64,000 bases of DNA from Aristolochia californica. Its lineage: Eukaryota; Streptophyta; Magnoliopsida; Piperales; Aristolochiaceae. Where the stretch lies: the NCBI GenBank assembly GCA_029961685.1, contig JARWKL010000002.1, positions 18,816,908-18,880,907 on the forward strand, given 5' to 3'. How positions within the stretch are numbered: position 1 is the stretch's first letter; every line of letters starts with the position of its first letter. The notes under the pieces were generated by a model. The model was not told the DNA's origin. It searched no databases and saw only the letters and a program-made list of their open reading frames with translations. A program made the position numbers and the translations under genes. Positions 1-12,364 of this stretch are shown here, one piece after another.

Positions 1-3000
1 TTTTGGAATTATACCTCTCAGCATTTGTGTATTTCCATTTTGTATGTTCTATTTTTTTTAAAATCTAAACTTGAGTTTTAACTCTCCCTTTTTTCTCGTA
101 AACAAAAAGATAAGGGAAATAGATCATAAAAAAATGAAAATTTTAGAGTTTATGTATGTAAAAAATGGAAAACTATAATAAATTTAAGTGAAGAAAATTA
201 TTTCCCACACTAAAAATGACCATGTTTGGGAAATTCCATTAGTACAACTACGAATAGCTAGGAGGAATTTTTTTAGAAAGAGATTTCTAATTGATCCTAA
301 CATGTTTTAAATATGGATATGAAAGTCTGAAACATGTTAAAGATGCAAATGACCTAATGATAAAAAAATTTCTAGTAAAAAATTTTTAATTCTATGGTTA
401 ACGTGCGGTGGGTTATTTACCAGAGCCAAACAACCCACTTTTTGACTATTTACAAAAAGCGGACCTAACAATCATAGATCATCGTAAAATGTTTTGATTG
501 ATTAATGAAGTGTAACTTCTATAACTTTTGTTAGAAATGACTTATGGGGTGGGAGTCAACACTCAGTTAAAAATGCCTCGCACCCCCCCTCCCCTCCCCT
601 TTTCCGATGATTGCAAAACCTAAGATATAAAAAACTAAAAGAGTTTACAATCCATAAAAATCACAGATAATTTTTGGAATTATCCTTCTCAGCATTTGTG
701 CATTTCCATTTTGGATGTTCAATTTTTTTTCAAATCCAAACTTGAGTTTTCACTCTCCCTGTTTTCTCGTAAAAAAAAGATAAGCCAAATAGATCACAAA
801 AAAATGAAAATTTTAGAGTTTATGTATGAAAAAATCTAAAACTATAATAAATGTCAATGAAGAAAATTATTTCCCATACTAACAATGAACACGAAAGTTT
901 TGTTATCCAAGTTTAGGAAATTCCACTAGTACAACCCCTAATACCTTGGGGGAATTTTATAAGAAAGAGAATTCTAATTGATACAAACATGTTTTAAATA
1001 TGGATATGCAAGCCTGATACATGTTGAAGATGCAAATGACTTAATGATCCAAAAATTTTAAGGAGAAGAAAAATTTTAATTCTCAAGTTAACGTGCTGTG
1101 GGATAGTAACCAGAGCCAAACAACCCATTTTTTTCCTATTTTCAAAAGGAGGACCTAACAATCATAGATCATCGTAAAAGTTTTGATCAATTAATAATGT
1201 GTAACAGCTATAATTTTTGTTAGAAATGACTTAAGGTTTGGGAATCAACACTCAGTTAAAAATGCCTCCCCCCCTTTTTCGATGATCACAAAACATAATT
1301 TATAAAAAACTAAAAGAATTTAAAATCCTTAAAAATCACTGATACTTTTTGTAATTATCTCCCTCACCATTTGTGCATTTCCATTTAGAATGTTCAATTT
1401 TTTCTCAAATCTAAACTTTGGTTTTCACTCTCCCGTTTTTCTCGTAAACAAAATGAAAATTTTAAAGTTTATGTATGTAAAAAATCAAAAACTATAATAA
1501 ATGTAAGTGAAGAAAATTATTTCACTCTCTAAAAATGAACACAAAAGTTTTGTTATCCATGTTTGGAAAATTCTACTAGTACAACCCTAATAGCTTGGTG
1601 TAATTTTTTAAGAAAGAGATTCCTAATTGATCCTAACACGTTTTAAATATGGATATGGATGCCTGAAGCATGTTGAAGATGCAAATGACCTAATGATCCA
1701 AAAATTTCAAGGAGTTCAAAATTTTAAATTCTCAAGTTAACGTGTGGTGGAATATTTACTAGAGACAAACAACCCATTTTTTGCCTATTTACAAAAAGCT
1801 GACCTAACTATCATTGTAAACGTTTTGATCGATTAATGATGTGTAACGGCTATAATTTTTGTTAGAAATGACTTAAAGTTTGGGAGTCAACACTCAGTTA
1901 AAAATGCCTCGCCCCCAATGATTGCTAAACCTAATATATAATAAATTAAAAGAGTTTACCATCCTTAAAAATCACAGATACTGTTTGGAATTATCTCTCT
2001 TGGCATTTGTGCATTTCCATTTTGGATGTTCAATTTTTTTTCAAATCCAAACTGGAGTTTCCCCTCTCCCAATTTTCTCGTAAACAAAAAGATAAGGCTA
2101 ATAGATCACAACAAAATGAAAATTTTAGAGTTTATGTATGCAAAAAATCGAAAACTATAACAAATGTAAGTGAAGAAAATTATCTCATGCATTAAAAATG
2201 AACACCAAAGTTTTATTATTCATGTTTGGAAAATTCTACTAGTACAACCCCTAATAGCTTGGTGGAATTTTATAAGAAAGAGATTTCTAATTGATCCTAA
2301 CATGTTTTAAATATGGATATGGATGCCTAAAAAATGTTGAAGATGCAAATGACCTAATGATCCAAAATTTTAAATTGTCAAGTTAACGTGCGGTGGGATA
2401 TTTACTAGAGCCAAACAACCCACTTTTTGCCTATTTATAAAAAGTGGACCTAACAATCATAGATCATCATAAATGTTTTGATCAATTAATGATGTCTAAC
2501 GGCTATAAATTTTTTTAGAAATGACTTATGGTTTGGGAGTCAACACTCAGTTAAAAATGCCTCGCCACCCCTTTTCTGAAGATTGCAAAACCTAATATAT
2601 AAAAAGCTAAAAGAGTTTAGAATCCTTAAAAATCACATATAATTTTTGGAATTATCTCTGTCAGCATTTGTGCATTTCCAATTTGGATGTTCAATATTTT
2701 TTCAAATCCAAACTTTTGTTTTCACTCTCCTATTTTTCTTCTAAACAAAAAGATAAGGCAAATTGAGCACAACAAAATGAAAATTTTAGATTTTATGTAT
2801 GCAAAAAATCAAAAACAATTATAAATGTTAGTCAAGAAAATTATTTCACGCACTAAAAATGAACACCAAAGTTTTGTTATACATGTTCGGAAAATTCGAC
2901 TAGTATAACCATTAATAGCTTGGTAGAATTTTATAAGAAAGTGATTTCTAATTGATCCTAACATGTTTTAAATATGGATATGCATTCCTGAAACATGTTG

Positions 3001-6000
3001 AAGATGCAAATGACCTAGTGATCAAAAAATTTCAAGGAGTAGAAAATTTAAAATTCTCAAGTTAACGTGCAGTGGGATATTTAATAGAGCCAAACAAGCA
3101 ACTTTTTGCCTTTTTACAAAAGGCTGACCTAACAATCATAGATCATTGTAAACGTTTTGTTCGATTAATGAATTATAATGGCTATAATTTTTGTTAGAAA
3201 TGACTTATGGTTTGGGAGTCAACACTAAGTTAAAAATGCCTCGCCCCCCTTTTTCGATGATTGCTAAACTTAATATATGAAAAAAATAAAAGAGTTTACA
3301 TTCCTTAAAAATCACCGATACGTTTTGGAATTATCTCTCTCAGCATTTGGGCATTTCCATTTTGGATGTTCAATTTTTTTTCAAATCCAAACTTGAGTTT
3401 TCACTCTCCCAATTTTCTCGTAAACAAAAAGATATGGCAAATAGATCATAAGAAAATGAAAATTTTAGAGTTTATGTATGTAAAAAATCAAAAACTATAA
3501 TAAATGTAAGTGAAGAAAATAATTTCCCACACTAAAAATGAACACCAAAGTGTTGTTATCCGTGTTTGTTAAATTCCACTAGTACAACCACAAATAGCTG
3601 AATTTTTTAAGAAAGAGATTTCTTATTGATCTTAACATATTTTAAATATGGATATGAAAGCCTGTAACATGTTAAAGATGTAAAAGACCTAATGATCAAA
3701 AAATTCGAGTAGAAATTTTTTAATTCTCTAGTTAACGTGTGGTGGGACATTACCAGAGTGAAACAACCCACTTTTTGACTATTTTCAAAAAGGGGACCTA
3801 ACAATCATAGATCATCGTAAATGTTTTGATCGATTAATGTTGTGTAATGGCTATATTTTTTGTTAGAAATGACTTATGGGGTGGGAGTCAACACTCAGTT
3901 AAAATTGCCTGGCCCCCCCTTTCCCGATCATTGCAAAACCTAATAAATAAAAAACTAAAAGAGTTTACTATCCTTAAAAATCTCAGATACTTTTTGGAAT
4001 TATTTTCTCAGCATTTTTGCATTTCCATTTTGGATGTTCAATTTTTTTTCAAATCCAAACTCCAGTTTTCACTCTCCCTTTTTTCTCGTAAAAAAAGATA
4101 AGGCAAATAGATCACAACAAAATGAAAATTTTAGAGTTTATGTATGTAAAAAATTGAAAACTATAATAAATGTTAGAGAAGAAAATTATTTCCCGTACTA
4201 ACAATGAACACTAAAGTTTTCTTATCCATGTTTTGGAAATTCCACTAGTACAACCCGTAATAGCTTGGGGGAATTTTATAAGAAAGAGATTTCTAATTGA
4301 TGCTTTCTAATTGATACTAACATGTTTTAAATATGGATATGCAAGCCTGAAACATGTTGAAGATGCAAATGACCTAATGATCCCAAAATTTCAAGGAGAA
4401 GAAAAATTTTAATTCTCAACTTAACGTGCGGTGGGATGGTTACCAGAGCCAAACAACCCACTTTTTGACTATTTACAAAGAGCGGACCTAACAATCATAG
4501 ATCATCATAAATGTTTTGATCAATTAATAATGTGTAACGGCTATAATTTTTGTTAGAAATGACTTGAGCTTTGGGAATCAACACTCAGTTAAGAATGTCT
4601 CACCCCCCCCTTTTCTGATGATCGGAAAACCTAATATATAAAAAACTAAAAGAATTTACAATCCTCAAAAATCATCGATACTTTTTGTAATTATCTCCCT
4701 CACCATATGTGCATTTCCATTTAGGATGTTCAATTTTTTTCAAATCCAAACTTTGGTTTTCACTCACTCCTTTTTCTCGTAAACATAACAATAAAGCAAA
4801 TAGATCACAACAAAATGAAAATTTTAGAGTTTATTTATGCAAAAAAATGAAAACTATATTAAATGTAAGTGAAGAAAAATATTTCAAGAACTAAAAATGT
4901 ACACCAAAGTTTTTTTATCCTTGTTTGGGAAATTCCACTTGTACAACCCCTAATAGCTTGGTGGATTTTTAAAAGATAGTGACTTCTAATTGATCCTAAC
5001 ATGTTTTAGATATGGATATGCATGCCTGAAACATGTTGAAGATGCAAATGTCCTAATGATCCAAAAAATTTAAGGAGTAGAAAAAATTAAATTCTCAAGT
5101 TAATGTGCGGTGGTATATTTACCTGAGCCAAACAACCTTGTTTTTGCCTATTTACCAAAAGGATACCTAATAATAAAAGATCATAGTAAACGTTTTGATC
5201 GATTAATAATGTGTAACGGCTTTAATTTTTGTTTAAAATGACCTATGGTTTGGGAGTCAACACTAAGTTAAAAATGCCTCGCCCCCCCTTTTTTGATGAT
5301 TGCAAAACCTAATATATAAAAAACTAAAAGAGTTTAAAATCCTTAAAAATCACAGATACTTATTAGAATTATCTCTCTCAGCCTTTTTGTATTTCCATTT
5401 TTTATGTTCAATATTTTTTCAAATCCAAACTTGAGTTTTCACTCTCCCAATTTTCTCATAAACAAAAAGATATGGCAAGCAGATCACAACAACAAGAAAA
5501 TTTTAGAGTTTATGTATGTAAAAAATCAAAAAATATAATAAATGTAAGTGAAGAAAGTTATTTCATGCACAAAAAATGAACGCGAAAGTCTTGTTATACA
5601 TGTTTGGAAAATTCGACTAGTACAACCCATAATATCTTGGTGGAATTTTATAAGAAAGAGATTTCTAATTGATCATAACATGTTTTAAATATGGATATGC
5701 ATGCCTGAAACATGTTGAAGATGCAAATGACCTAGTGATCCAAAAATTTCAAGAAGTAGAAATTTTAACTTCTCAATTTAACATGCAGTGGGATATTTAC
5801 CGCAACCAAACAACCCTCTTTTTGCCTATTTACTAAAAGCTGACTTAACAATCATATATCTTTGTAAACGTTTTGATCTATTAATGATGTGTAACGGCTA
5901 TAATTTTTCTTAGAAATGACTTATGGTTCGGGAGTCAAAACTCAGTTAAAAATGACTCGCCCCCCTTTTCCGATGATTGCAAAACCTAATATATAAAAAT

Positions 6001-6735
6001 TAAAAGAGTTTACTATTCTTAAAAATCACAAATACTTTTTGGAATTATTTCTCTCAGCATTTGTGCATTTCCATTTTGGATGTTCAATTTTTTTTCAAAT
6101 CCACACTGGAGTTTTCATTCTCCCAATTTTCTCGTAAACAAAAAGATAAGGCAAATAGATCACAACAAAATGAAAATTTTAGAGTTTATGTATGTAAAAA
6201 ATGAAAAACTCTAATAAATGTAAGTGAAGAAAATTATTTCATGCACTAAAAATGAACACCAAAGTTTTGTGATTCATGTTTGGAAAATTCCACTAGTACA
6301 ACCCCTAATAGCTTGTTGAAATTTTATAAGAAAGAGATTTCTAATTGATCCCAACATGTTTTAAATATGGATATGGATGCCTGAAACATGTTGAAGATTC
6401 AAATGACCTAATGATCAAAAAATTTCAAGGAGTTGAAAATTTTTAATTCTCAAGTTAACGTGTGGTGGGATATTTACCAAAGCCAAACAACCCACTATTT
6501 TCCTATTTCCAAAAAGCTGACCTAACAATCATAGATCATCGTAAATGTTTTGATCGATAAATAATGTGTAACAACTATAATTTTTGTTAGAAATGACTTA
6601 TGGTTTGGGTGTCAACTCTAAGTTAAAAATGCCTTGCCCCCCTTTTTCCGATGATTGCAAACCCTAATACATAAAAAACTAAAAGATTTTAGAATCCTTA
6701 AAAATCACATATACTTTTTAGAATTATATCTCTCA

Positions 6736-7818
6736 GCATTTGTACATTTCCATTTTCGATGTTCAATTTTTTTTCAAATCGAAACTTTTGGTTTCACTCT
6801 CCCATTTTTCTTGTAAACAAAAAGATAGGGCAAATTGATCACAACATAATGAAAATTTTAGAATTTATGTGTGCAAAAAATTGAAAACTCTAATAAATGT
6901 AAGTGAAGAAAATTATTTCATGCACTAAAAATGAACACCAAAGTTTTGTTATACATGTTTGGAAAATTCGACAAGTACAACCCCTAACAGCTTGGTGGAA
7001 TTTTATAAGAAAGAGATTTCTAATTGATCCTTACATGTTTTAAATATGGATATGCATTCCTAAAACATGTTGAAGATGCAAATGATCTAGTGATCAAAAA
7101 ATTTCAAGGAGTAGAAAATTTTAAATTCTCAAGTTAACGTGCAGTGGGATATTTATTTTGGATGTTCAATTTTTTTTCAAATCCAAACTTGAGTTTTCAC
7201 TCTCCCTTTTTGCTCGTTAAAAAAAAGATAAGGCAAATAGATCAAAACAAAATGGAAATTTTAGAGTTTATGTATGTAAAAAATCGAAAACTATAATAAA
7301 TGTCAGGGAAGAAAATAATTTCCAGCACTAATAAGGAAAACCAAAGTTTTGTTATCCATGTTTGGGAAATTCCACTAGTACAATCCCTAATAGCTTGGTG
7401 GAATTTTTTAAGAAAGAAATTTCTAATTGATCCTAACATGTTTTAAATATGGATAAGCAATCCTGAAACAAGTTGAAGATGCAAATGACCTAATGTTCCA
7501 AAAATTTCTAGGAAAAGAAAATTTTAAATTCTCAAGTTAACGTGTGGTGTGATAGTTACCAGAGCCAAACAACCCACTTTTTTCCTATTTACAAAAAGCG
7601 GACCTAACAATCATAGACCATCGTAAATGTTTTGATCAATTAATAATGTGTAACGGCTATAATTTTTTTTTAGAAATGACTTATGGTTTGGGAAACAACA
7701 CTCAGTTAAAAATGCCTCGCCTCCCCTTTTTCGATGATCGCAAAACCTAATATATAAACAAAAAAAATAATTTAAAATCCTTAAAAATCACAGATACTTT
7801 TTGTAATTATCTACCTCA
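6736..7818 (+). repeat. Truncated satellite monomer pair (deletion junction ~7155)
   Basis: The anchors at 6736 and 7819 are 1083 bases apart, about 1.6 monomers. At about 7150-7156 the block gtgcagtgggatattta runs straight into ttttggatgttcaa, which belongs just after the anchor of the next unit. Roughly 270 bases are therefore missing, including a C-run and an anchor. Unequal exchange or deletion between misaligned copies is the simple explanation. Confidence 0.8.
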
Positions 7819-10245
7819 GCTTTTGTGCATTTCCATTTTGGATGTTCAATTTTTTTTCAAATCCAAACTTCAGTTTTCACTCTCCCATTTTTCTCATAAA
7901 GAAAACGATAAGGCAAATAGATCACAATAAAATGAAAATTTTAGAGTTTATGTATGCAGAAAGTTAAAAAATATAATAAATGTAAGTGAAGAAAAATATT
8001 TCACGCACTAAAAATGAACACTAAAGTTTTGTTATCCATGTTTGGGAAATTCCACTAGTACAACCCCTAATTGCTTGGTGAAATTTTACAACAAAGAGAT
8101 TTCTAATTGATCCTAACATGTTTCAAATATGGATATGGATGCCTAAAACATGTTGAAGATGCAAATGACCTAATGATCCAAAAATTTCAAGGAGTTGAAA
8201 AAATTAAATTCTCATGTTATCGTGCGGCGGTATATTTTCCAGAGCAAAACATCCCAGTTTTTGCCTATTTACAAAAAATTGACCTAACAATCGTAGATCA
8301 TTATAAAATTTTTGATCGATTAATAATTTGTAACGACTATTATTTTTATTAGAAATGACTGATGGTTTGGGAGTCAACACATAGTTAAAAATGCCTCACT
8401 TGCCCTTTTCCGATGATTGCAAAACCTAATATATAAAAAACTATAAGAGTCTACAATCCTTAAAAATCACATATACATTTTAGAATTATCTCTCTCAGCA
8501 TTTGTGCATTTCCATTTTGGATGTTCAATTTTTTTTAAAATCCAAACTTGAGTTTTCACTCTCCCTTTCTTCTCGTAAACAAAAACATAAGGGAAATAGA
8601 TCACAACAAATTGAAAATTTTAGAGTTTATGTATGTAAAAAATCAAAAACTATAATACAATTCAGTGAAGAAAATTTTTTCGTGCACTAAAAATGAACAC
8701 CAAAGTTTTGTTATGCATGTTTGGGAAATTCCACTAGTACAACCCCTAGTAGCTTGGTGGAATTTTATAAGAAAGAGATTTCTAAATTATCCTAACATGT
8801 TTTAAATAGGGATATGCATGCCTGAAACATGTTGAAGATGCCAATGACCTAATGATCCAAAATTTTCAAGGAGAAAAAAGGTTTTAAATTCTCAAGTTAA
8901 CGTGCGATGGGATATTTACCAGAGGCAAACAACCCACTTTTTGCCTATTTTCAAAAAGCGGACCTAAGAATCATAGATCTTCGTAAACATTTTGATCGAT
9001 TAATAATGAGTAACGGTTATAATTTTTGTTAGAAATGATTTGTGGATCGGGAGTCAACATTCAGTTACAAATGCCTCGCTCCCCCTTTTTCGATGATTGT
9101 GAAACCTAATATATAAAAAACTAAAAGAGTTTACAATCCTTAAAAATCACAGATACTTTTTGGAATTATCTCTCTCAGCATTTGTGCATTTCATTTTTGG
9201 ATGTTCAATTTTTTTTCAAATCCAAACTTGAGTTTTCACTCTTGCTTTTTTCTCGTAAACAGAAAGATAACGAAAATAGATCGCAACAAAATGAAAATCT
9301 TAGAGTTTATGTATGTAAGAAATCAAAAAACTATAATAAATTTAAGTGAAGAAAATTATTTTCTGCACTAAAAATGAACACATAAGTTTTGTTATCCATG
9401 TTTAGGAAATTCCACTTGTACAAACCCTAATAGTTTGGTGGAATTTTGTAAGATAGAGATTTCTAATTTATCCTAACATGTTTTAAATATGGTTATTCAT
9501 GCCTGAAACATGTTGAAGATGCAAATGACCTAACAATCCAAAAATTTCAAGGAGTAGAAAGAATTAAATTCTCAAGTTAAGGTGTGGTGGGATATTTACG
9601 AGAGCCTAACAAGCCAATTTTTTCTTATTTATAGAAAGCTGACCTTACAATCATAGATCATCCTAAACGTTTTGATCGATTAATAATGTGTAACGGCAAT
9701 AATTTTTGTTAGAAATGACTTATGGTCTGGGAGTCAACACTGAGTTAAAAATGCCTCGCCCCCCCTTTTCCAATGATTACAAAACCTAATATATAAAAAA
9801 ATAATAGAGTTTACAATCCTTAAAAATCACAGATACTTTTTGAATTATCTCTCTCAGCATTTGTGTACTTCCATTTTGGATGTTCAATTTTTTTTCAAAT
9901 CCAAACTTGAGTTTTCTCTCTCCTTTTTTCTCGTAAACAAAAAGATACGGCAAATAGATCACAAAAAAATAAAATTTTTAGAGTTTATGTATTCAAAAAA
10001 TAGAAAACTATAATAAATGTAAGTGAAGAAAATTATTTCACACACTAAAATTGAACACCAAAGTTAGGTTATCCATGTTTGGGAAATTCCACTTGTACAA
10101 CCCCTAATAGCTTGGTTGAATTTTATAAGAAAGATATTTCTAATTGATCCTAACATGTTTTAAATATGGATATGTATGCTTGAAACATGTTGAAGATGCA
10201 AATGACCTAATGATCCAAAAATTTTACGCAGTTGAAAAAATTTAA

Positions 10246-10250
10246 ATTCT
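10246..10250 (+). repeat. Target-site duplication, left copy (attct)
   Basis: The five bases attct lie directly before the left LTR and match attct at 12805-12809. Joining the flanks with one copy restores the normal satellite order (aaattct followed by caagt), so this is the duplicated insertion target. Confidence 0.85.
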
Positions 10251-10610
10251 TGTTGGAAGATAAGATCAAGCTCAAATGACCTAGGGAGGCCCACATATGT
10301 AAGATTATTATAAGATGGGCCACATGACAAAGAAAGGCTCACAATATGGGTCCAAGCCCATAAGTAGGACCCACTATGATTACCAAGAGCTGGCAACCTG
10401 ATCACATCAGTTGGAAGATCAAGAAGGACTCACAACAAGTTATGTTAGGACTTACCTTAAGTGTTAGAGTTTGGGTGTAATTGGGACAAGGGTAGTTTTA
10501 TTGTAATTGGACTCTACTACCTTCCTCTATTATAAATATAGGTTCATGTACTCTGATTACAACAAGTTATTGATGTCAATGAAGTATTTCACTCTTCCAT
10601 AAATTCAGCA
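10251..10610 (+). repeat. 5' LTR of the copia-like element
   Basis: The 360-bp LTR starts TGTTGGAAGATAAG and ends AATTCAGCA, giving the usual TG...CA termini. Compared with the right LTR it lacks about 80 bases after position ~10435, where the right copy has a segment from about 12553 to 12633. Otherwise the two align end to end. It contains a TATA-like box about 80 bases before its end. Confidence 0.88.
10531..10538 (+). promoter_or_regulatory. TATA-like box in the 5' LTR
   Basis: The sequence tataaata sits in a context (cctctat-tataaata-taggttcatgtact) that is conserved in the other LTR. Position and sequence fit the core promoter of a plant LTR, which would start transcription around 30 bases downstream. 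Activity cannot be judged from sequence. Confidence 0.6.
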
Positions 10611-10622
10611 TGGTATCAGAGA
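10611..10622 (+). other. Primer binding site, initiator Met tRNA type
   Basis: TGGTATCAGAGA begins immediately after the 5' LTR. The form TGGTATCAGAGC is the usual plant copia primer site, complementary to the 3' end of initiator Met tRNA, so this copy has one change at the end. Its exact abutment fixes the LTR boundary at 10610. Confidence 0.82.
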
Positions 10623-11745
10623 AAGTTTTGTAAGTTGACTCTGTCAACTGACGGAGGCAATGTTATCCTTTTCTGTAAACCCTAAACCCTAGGTCTAGGT
10701 TCATAGTTATTTTTTTTCAGTCACTACACCTATAGATTGATTTGAATTTTTTAGATTGATTGGCATTTTTTTTAGTCTACTTTCCAACAAAAACCTATTT
10801 GTTCCAATCGGAGTTTATACAGATAGATATTGATGTATGAATGAGCGAAGGTTAGATTGCAAAAGTGGTGCGAGCAGTAGTAGAAAGCTTCAATTTCCGA
10901 GGTATGTTTTGCTATCAAGAACTGGACTTTATATGGAGAGATATATATCAAAAGAAATATCTGTAAGTATATTTTCTTACCTATTCAACCAATTCTCAGT
11001 ATGATTTTTTATAAGGAGATATTGATCTTGGAAGAGTCAATGGTTGTTCTGGAAAAATAGGAGAAACAAAACTTAGTTCGGCCATATGACAGAGATCGAA
11101 ACAGATCAGATTATTTGTCTTTTGATAATTATATTTTATGAAGAGATGTTATACTTAGAGGAAAGGTATTTAAGTCTAGTTTCAGAAGGAAAACATTTCA
11201 TGTCAATCTGATCTATATTGAAATATATATTTGAATTGGACGAATCAAAGGTCATGTTGGTATCCTATTGTATTGAAAAATCAGAATTTATGTCGATTGT
11301 TTTGCGTCACTGTTTGAGTTGATATATCCGGAAAATATCTCACTTCTCCCTGGTTTGAGGGCTTATTTACAAATCTCTGTTATTTGGGATTATTGCTACT
11401 TCTATGATATTTTGTTCAAGTTGGGATCACTGCCATTACCTCCCAGCTTTAGGGGGAGAAGTAGAAGAAGAACAAGAAAGAGATATTTTATTCCTTATGT
11501 TGTGGATAAGTTTATGTGACCAAAATATTCAAGAAAGGGGGAGCACAAAAGATGAATCTTGTGCATCAAAGAAGAAATTTTTATATCAGATTATTTCATA
11601 GGTTCTTTGACAAAGTTTACTATTTGGTTCGTATTATATGTGTTAGAAGATGGTCGTGTTATATTCAGTTGCAGCTATTATGTCTCTTTGGGGACATTAT
11701 TATTGAATAAGAGGTGGCCTCATGTCATTATTTGTTTTACACCAT
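10623..11745 (+). other. Non-coding interior of the copia-like element, left part
   Basis: No convincing coding region is seen. A telo-box-like stretch, aaaccctaaaccct, lies at 10677-10690 in the leader just after the primer site; such motifs occur in plant 5' leaders and need not mark a telomere. The few ORFs here (for example near 11319-11601) are short, overlap in different frames and show no family motif. Confidence 0.6.
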
Positions 11746-11969
11746 CAAAAAGATCAAAATTTTTTGTGGTTGGGAGTCCTCGACGGAGGAACATCATCCC
11801 TGTCAAAAAGATGAAAATTATTTGTGGTTGGAATTCCATGACGGAGGAACTTCATCCCCGTAAAAAAGATGAAAATTATTTTTGGTTGGGAGTCCACGAC
11901 GAAAGAACTTCATCCCCGTCAAAAAGATGAAAATTATTTGTGGTTGGAAGTCAAGGACGGAGGAACTTA
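11746..11969 (+). repeat. 58-bp tandem repeat, about 3.9 copies
   Basis: Units start at 11746, 11804, 11862 and 11920, and the first three are exactly 58 bp apart. Each begins with a variant of caaaaagatgaaaattattt and continues gtggttggga, ...gacggaggaac, ttcatccccgt. Copies differ by a few substitutions each. Because 58 is not a multiple of three, the repeat reads through in shifting frames, so it is unlikely to encode a repeated protein domain. The weakly similar ORFs that cross it are a result of the repeat. Confidence 0.92.
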
Positions 11970-11990
11970 TGATTACATCTATGTTATCCA

Positions 11991-12011
11991 CCCCCCCCCC
12001 CCCCCCCCCCC
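11991..12011 (+). repeat. Poly-C run, 21 bases
   Basis: An uninterrupted C-run in the interior of the copia-like element, just after the 58-bp repeats. It is not part of the satellite, so long C-runs in this window are not limited to the satellite monomer. Confidence 0.9.
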
Positions 12012-12355
12012 TCCTCTTCAATGGCTTTTATGTCTCCTACCACTTGAGAGTCGTTGTCCTGTGGAGGGACATGGTGGTGCACACTTTAGAGCAATGCCGA
12101 TAGACACACTATCGATAGCAGTGGAATGTGCCCTACATCCAACATTAAGACTGGAGTATGAAGCAATGGCTTACCGACTAGGAGTGATTTTTACTCTCAC
12201 TTATAATGCCATAGGGCCTCATGGATGGAGACAACAGTGTGAGGGGGAATGTTGGAAGATGAAGGCATATTGGAAGATGTGCCATTTTATAAATAATATT
12301 TTATACATCATTTGCTGCAAAGTGGGATTTTATGTTGTTCTCTCACACCCAGCAT
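12012..12355 (+). other. Non-coding interior of the copia-like element, right part
   Basis: No recognisable protein domain. An open frame of 162 codons (11869-12357) crosses the 58-bp repeats and the C-run and looks accidental. Near 12241-12265 there is gagggggaa followed by tgttggaagatgaagg, which resembles the real purine tract plus LTR start found 115 bases further on; see the findings. Confidence 0.55.
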
Positions 12356-12364
12356 GAGGGGGAT
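12356..12364 (+). other. Polypurine tract of the copia-like element
   Basis: The sequence gagggggat lies directly upstream of the right LTR (tgtggaagataag). A G-rich purine tract here is where plus-strand synthesis is primed in LTR elements. Its position agrees with the primer site at the other end. Confidence 0.75.

Larger units (their letters stand above)
1..10250 (+). repeat. Satellite array, segment 1 (~678-bp monomers)
   Basis: Head-to-tail tandem repeat. Taking the block gcatttgtgcatttccat as the anchor, copies fall near 21, 692, 1367, 2003, 2664, 3343, 4011, 4704, 5381, 6057, 6736, 7819, 8498, 9178 and 9858. Most spacings are 661-693 and the mode is 676-680. Each monomer runs in the same order: the anchor, a T-rich block, the ctcgtaaacaaaaagata block, ttagagtttatgtatg, ccatgtttgggaaattcc, a doublet of AACATGTT palindromes, gttaacgtgcggtgggat, caatcatagatcatcg, atgacttatggtttggga, a C-run, and a block ending aaaatcacagatac. 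Copies differ by scattered substitutions and small indels, typical of a moderately old satellite. I recognise no family name. No gene is seen in this stretch. Confidence 0.95.

Noticed and set aside
2007..2195. Short ORFs within satellite monomers as genes
   Set aside because: They recur with the monomer period on both strands, begin at variable ATGs, are often disrupted, and have no recognisable domain. I treat them as repeat by-products and mention them only as a testable finding.
1..10250. CRISPR-like array
   Set aside because: The repeats are long (~678 bp), contiguous and without unique spacers, and the sequence is plant-like, so this is a tandem satellite.
10677..10690. Telomere repeat (aaaccctaaaccct)
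   Set aside because: There are fewer than two units, and it lies in the leader of the copia-like element. It is better explained as a telo-box-type motif than as interstitial telomere.
11869..12357. 162-codon ORF in the copia-like element as a gene
   Set aside because: It crosses the 58-bp repeat and a 21-base C-run (read as polyproline) and has no family motif. Overlapping ORFs in other frames have equal claim.
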